Source: G963692885 sp964657395 (GTDB lineage: Bacteria > Acidobacteriota > Terriglobia > Terriglobales > Acidobacteriaceae). From it: DNA of 6,592 nt. Both the position numbers and the translations under genes were made by a program. Below, in pieces: positions 6,359-6,592 of the stretch. The notes below the pieces were generated by a model. It was not told the DNA's origin. It saw nothing but the letters and a program-made list of their open reading frames with translations, and did not search any database. Where the stretch lies: the NCBI GenBank assembly GCA_964657395.1, contig CAZZUX010000153.1, positions 1 to 6,592 of the forward strand, read 5' to 3'. The number at the start of each line of letters is the position of its first letter. Within the stretch, counting starts at the first letter, position 1.

Positions 6359-6382
6359 ACGTTCGACGGTGGGGGCTCTTTT

Positions 6383-6592
6383 ATGCGGATCGGGATTGTC
6401 GTTCTGGGTGGTTTGGTGGGCGTTACAGGTTTGGCGATGGCACAGGCTGGCGGCCATGGTGGTGGCGCTGCGTCCGGTGGGGGAGCAGCCATCGGACGAG
6501 GAATGAGTGCCGGCGGCGGGATGCATGCGGCGGGCATTGCGACTGGATCGCACCCCAGCGGAGGAATCGGGCCACGTGGCTATGCTCCGCGG
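6383..6592 (+). CDS. Glycine-rich exported protein, N-terminal fragment (cut by window edge)
   Basis: The reading frame is open from the ATG at 6383 to the window end (70 codons) with no stop. The N-terminus MRIGIVVLGGLVGVTGLAMA is a signal peptide with likely cleavage at AMA-QAGG. The visible mature part is very rich in Gly, Ala and Ser with scattered His and Met (for example GGHGGGAASGGGAAIGRGM and SAGGGMHAAG), so it is low-complexity and probably flexible. A purine-rich GGTGGGGG (6368-6375) ends seven bases before the ATG and may act as ribosome site. Function is unknown; the visible part could be a linker ahead of a domain outside the window. The signal peptide and clean open frame support a real gene, although GC-rich DNA can hold chance Gly-rich frames. 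Confidence 0.62.
   Translation, partial: MRIGIVVLGGLVGVTGLAMAQAGGHGGGAASGGGAAIGRGMSAGGGMHAAGIATGSHPSGGIGPRGYAPR

Larger units (their letters stand above)
6190..6382. other. Divergent spacer between the oxidoreductase and the glycine-rich gene
   Basis: This 193-base stretch holds the start signals of two divergent genes. On the plus strand there is a perfect ribosome-site-like AAGGAGG at 6261-6267 with no suitable start codon at normal distance: TTG at 6270 is only two bases away and opens a short frame. Promoter-like elements and a hairpin for the glycine-rich gene are listed separately. On the minus strand CGATAGAAG just ahead of the ATG at 6189 is weakly -10-like. Confidence 0.4.

Noticed and set aside
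1..6592. Defence system, mobile element, CRISPR array or structural RNA gene
   Set aside because: I found no transposase, integrase, nuclease-effector pair, regularly spaced repeats or tRNA-like cloverleaf on either strand; the genes look like ordinary chromosomal ones.

Overview
The window is about 60% GC and gene-dense. It looks like chromosomal DNA of an acidobacterium, probably class Terriglobia. The main basis is the exported protein at 2106-3230, which resembles a family I know mainly from that group. The zinc phospholipase C-like protein and the short dienelactone hydrolase fit this as well. The assignment is an inference from protein resemblance, not from a marker gene.

Layout. The left edge (1-149, minus) holds the first 49 codons of a catalase-family haem peroxidase. 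Next come two minus-strand genes in a tight pair, transcribed from about 1916 leftwards: a dienelactone hydrolase-family enzyme (1170-1916) and a CorA-type divalent-cation transporter (301-1164). The transporter probably begins on a TTG five bases beyond the hydrolase stop. A divergent spacer of about 190 bases (1917-2105) separates this pair from two plus-strand genes. Those encode an uncharacterised exported protein (2106-3230) and an exported zinc-dependent phospholipase C-family protein (3316-4668). A 60-base convergent gap with three small hairpins (4685-4735) lies before a minus-strand FAD-dependent amine-oxidase/phytoene-desaturase-like oxidoreductase (4729-6189). Across another divergent spacer, the right edge (6383-6592, plus) holds the start of a glycine-rich exported protein that runs out of the window.

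How the genes fit together. Only the hydrolase-corA pair looks like an operon, from spacing and shared strand. The unknown exported protein and the phospholipase C-like protein share a strand and an envelope destination and are 85 bases apart, so they may be co-transcribed. No shared pathway is visible across the window. There is no tRNA, rRNA, CRISPR array, transposase or integrase, and I see no sign of a defence or mobile island.

The points most worth a second look are: a possible leaderless promoter for the hydrolase; non-ATG starts for two genes; the complete zinc-ligand set plus a long unexplained C-terminal half in the phospholipase-like protein; the family of unknown function beside it; and the hairpin cluster between the convergent genes. 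I do not see convincing evidence of a new multi-gene system.
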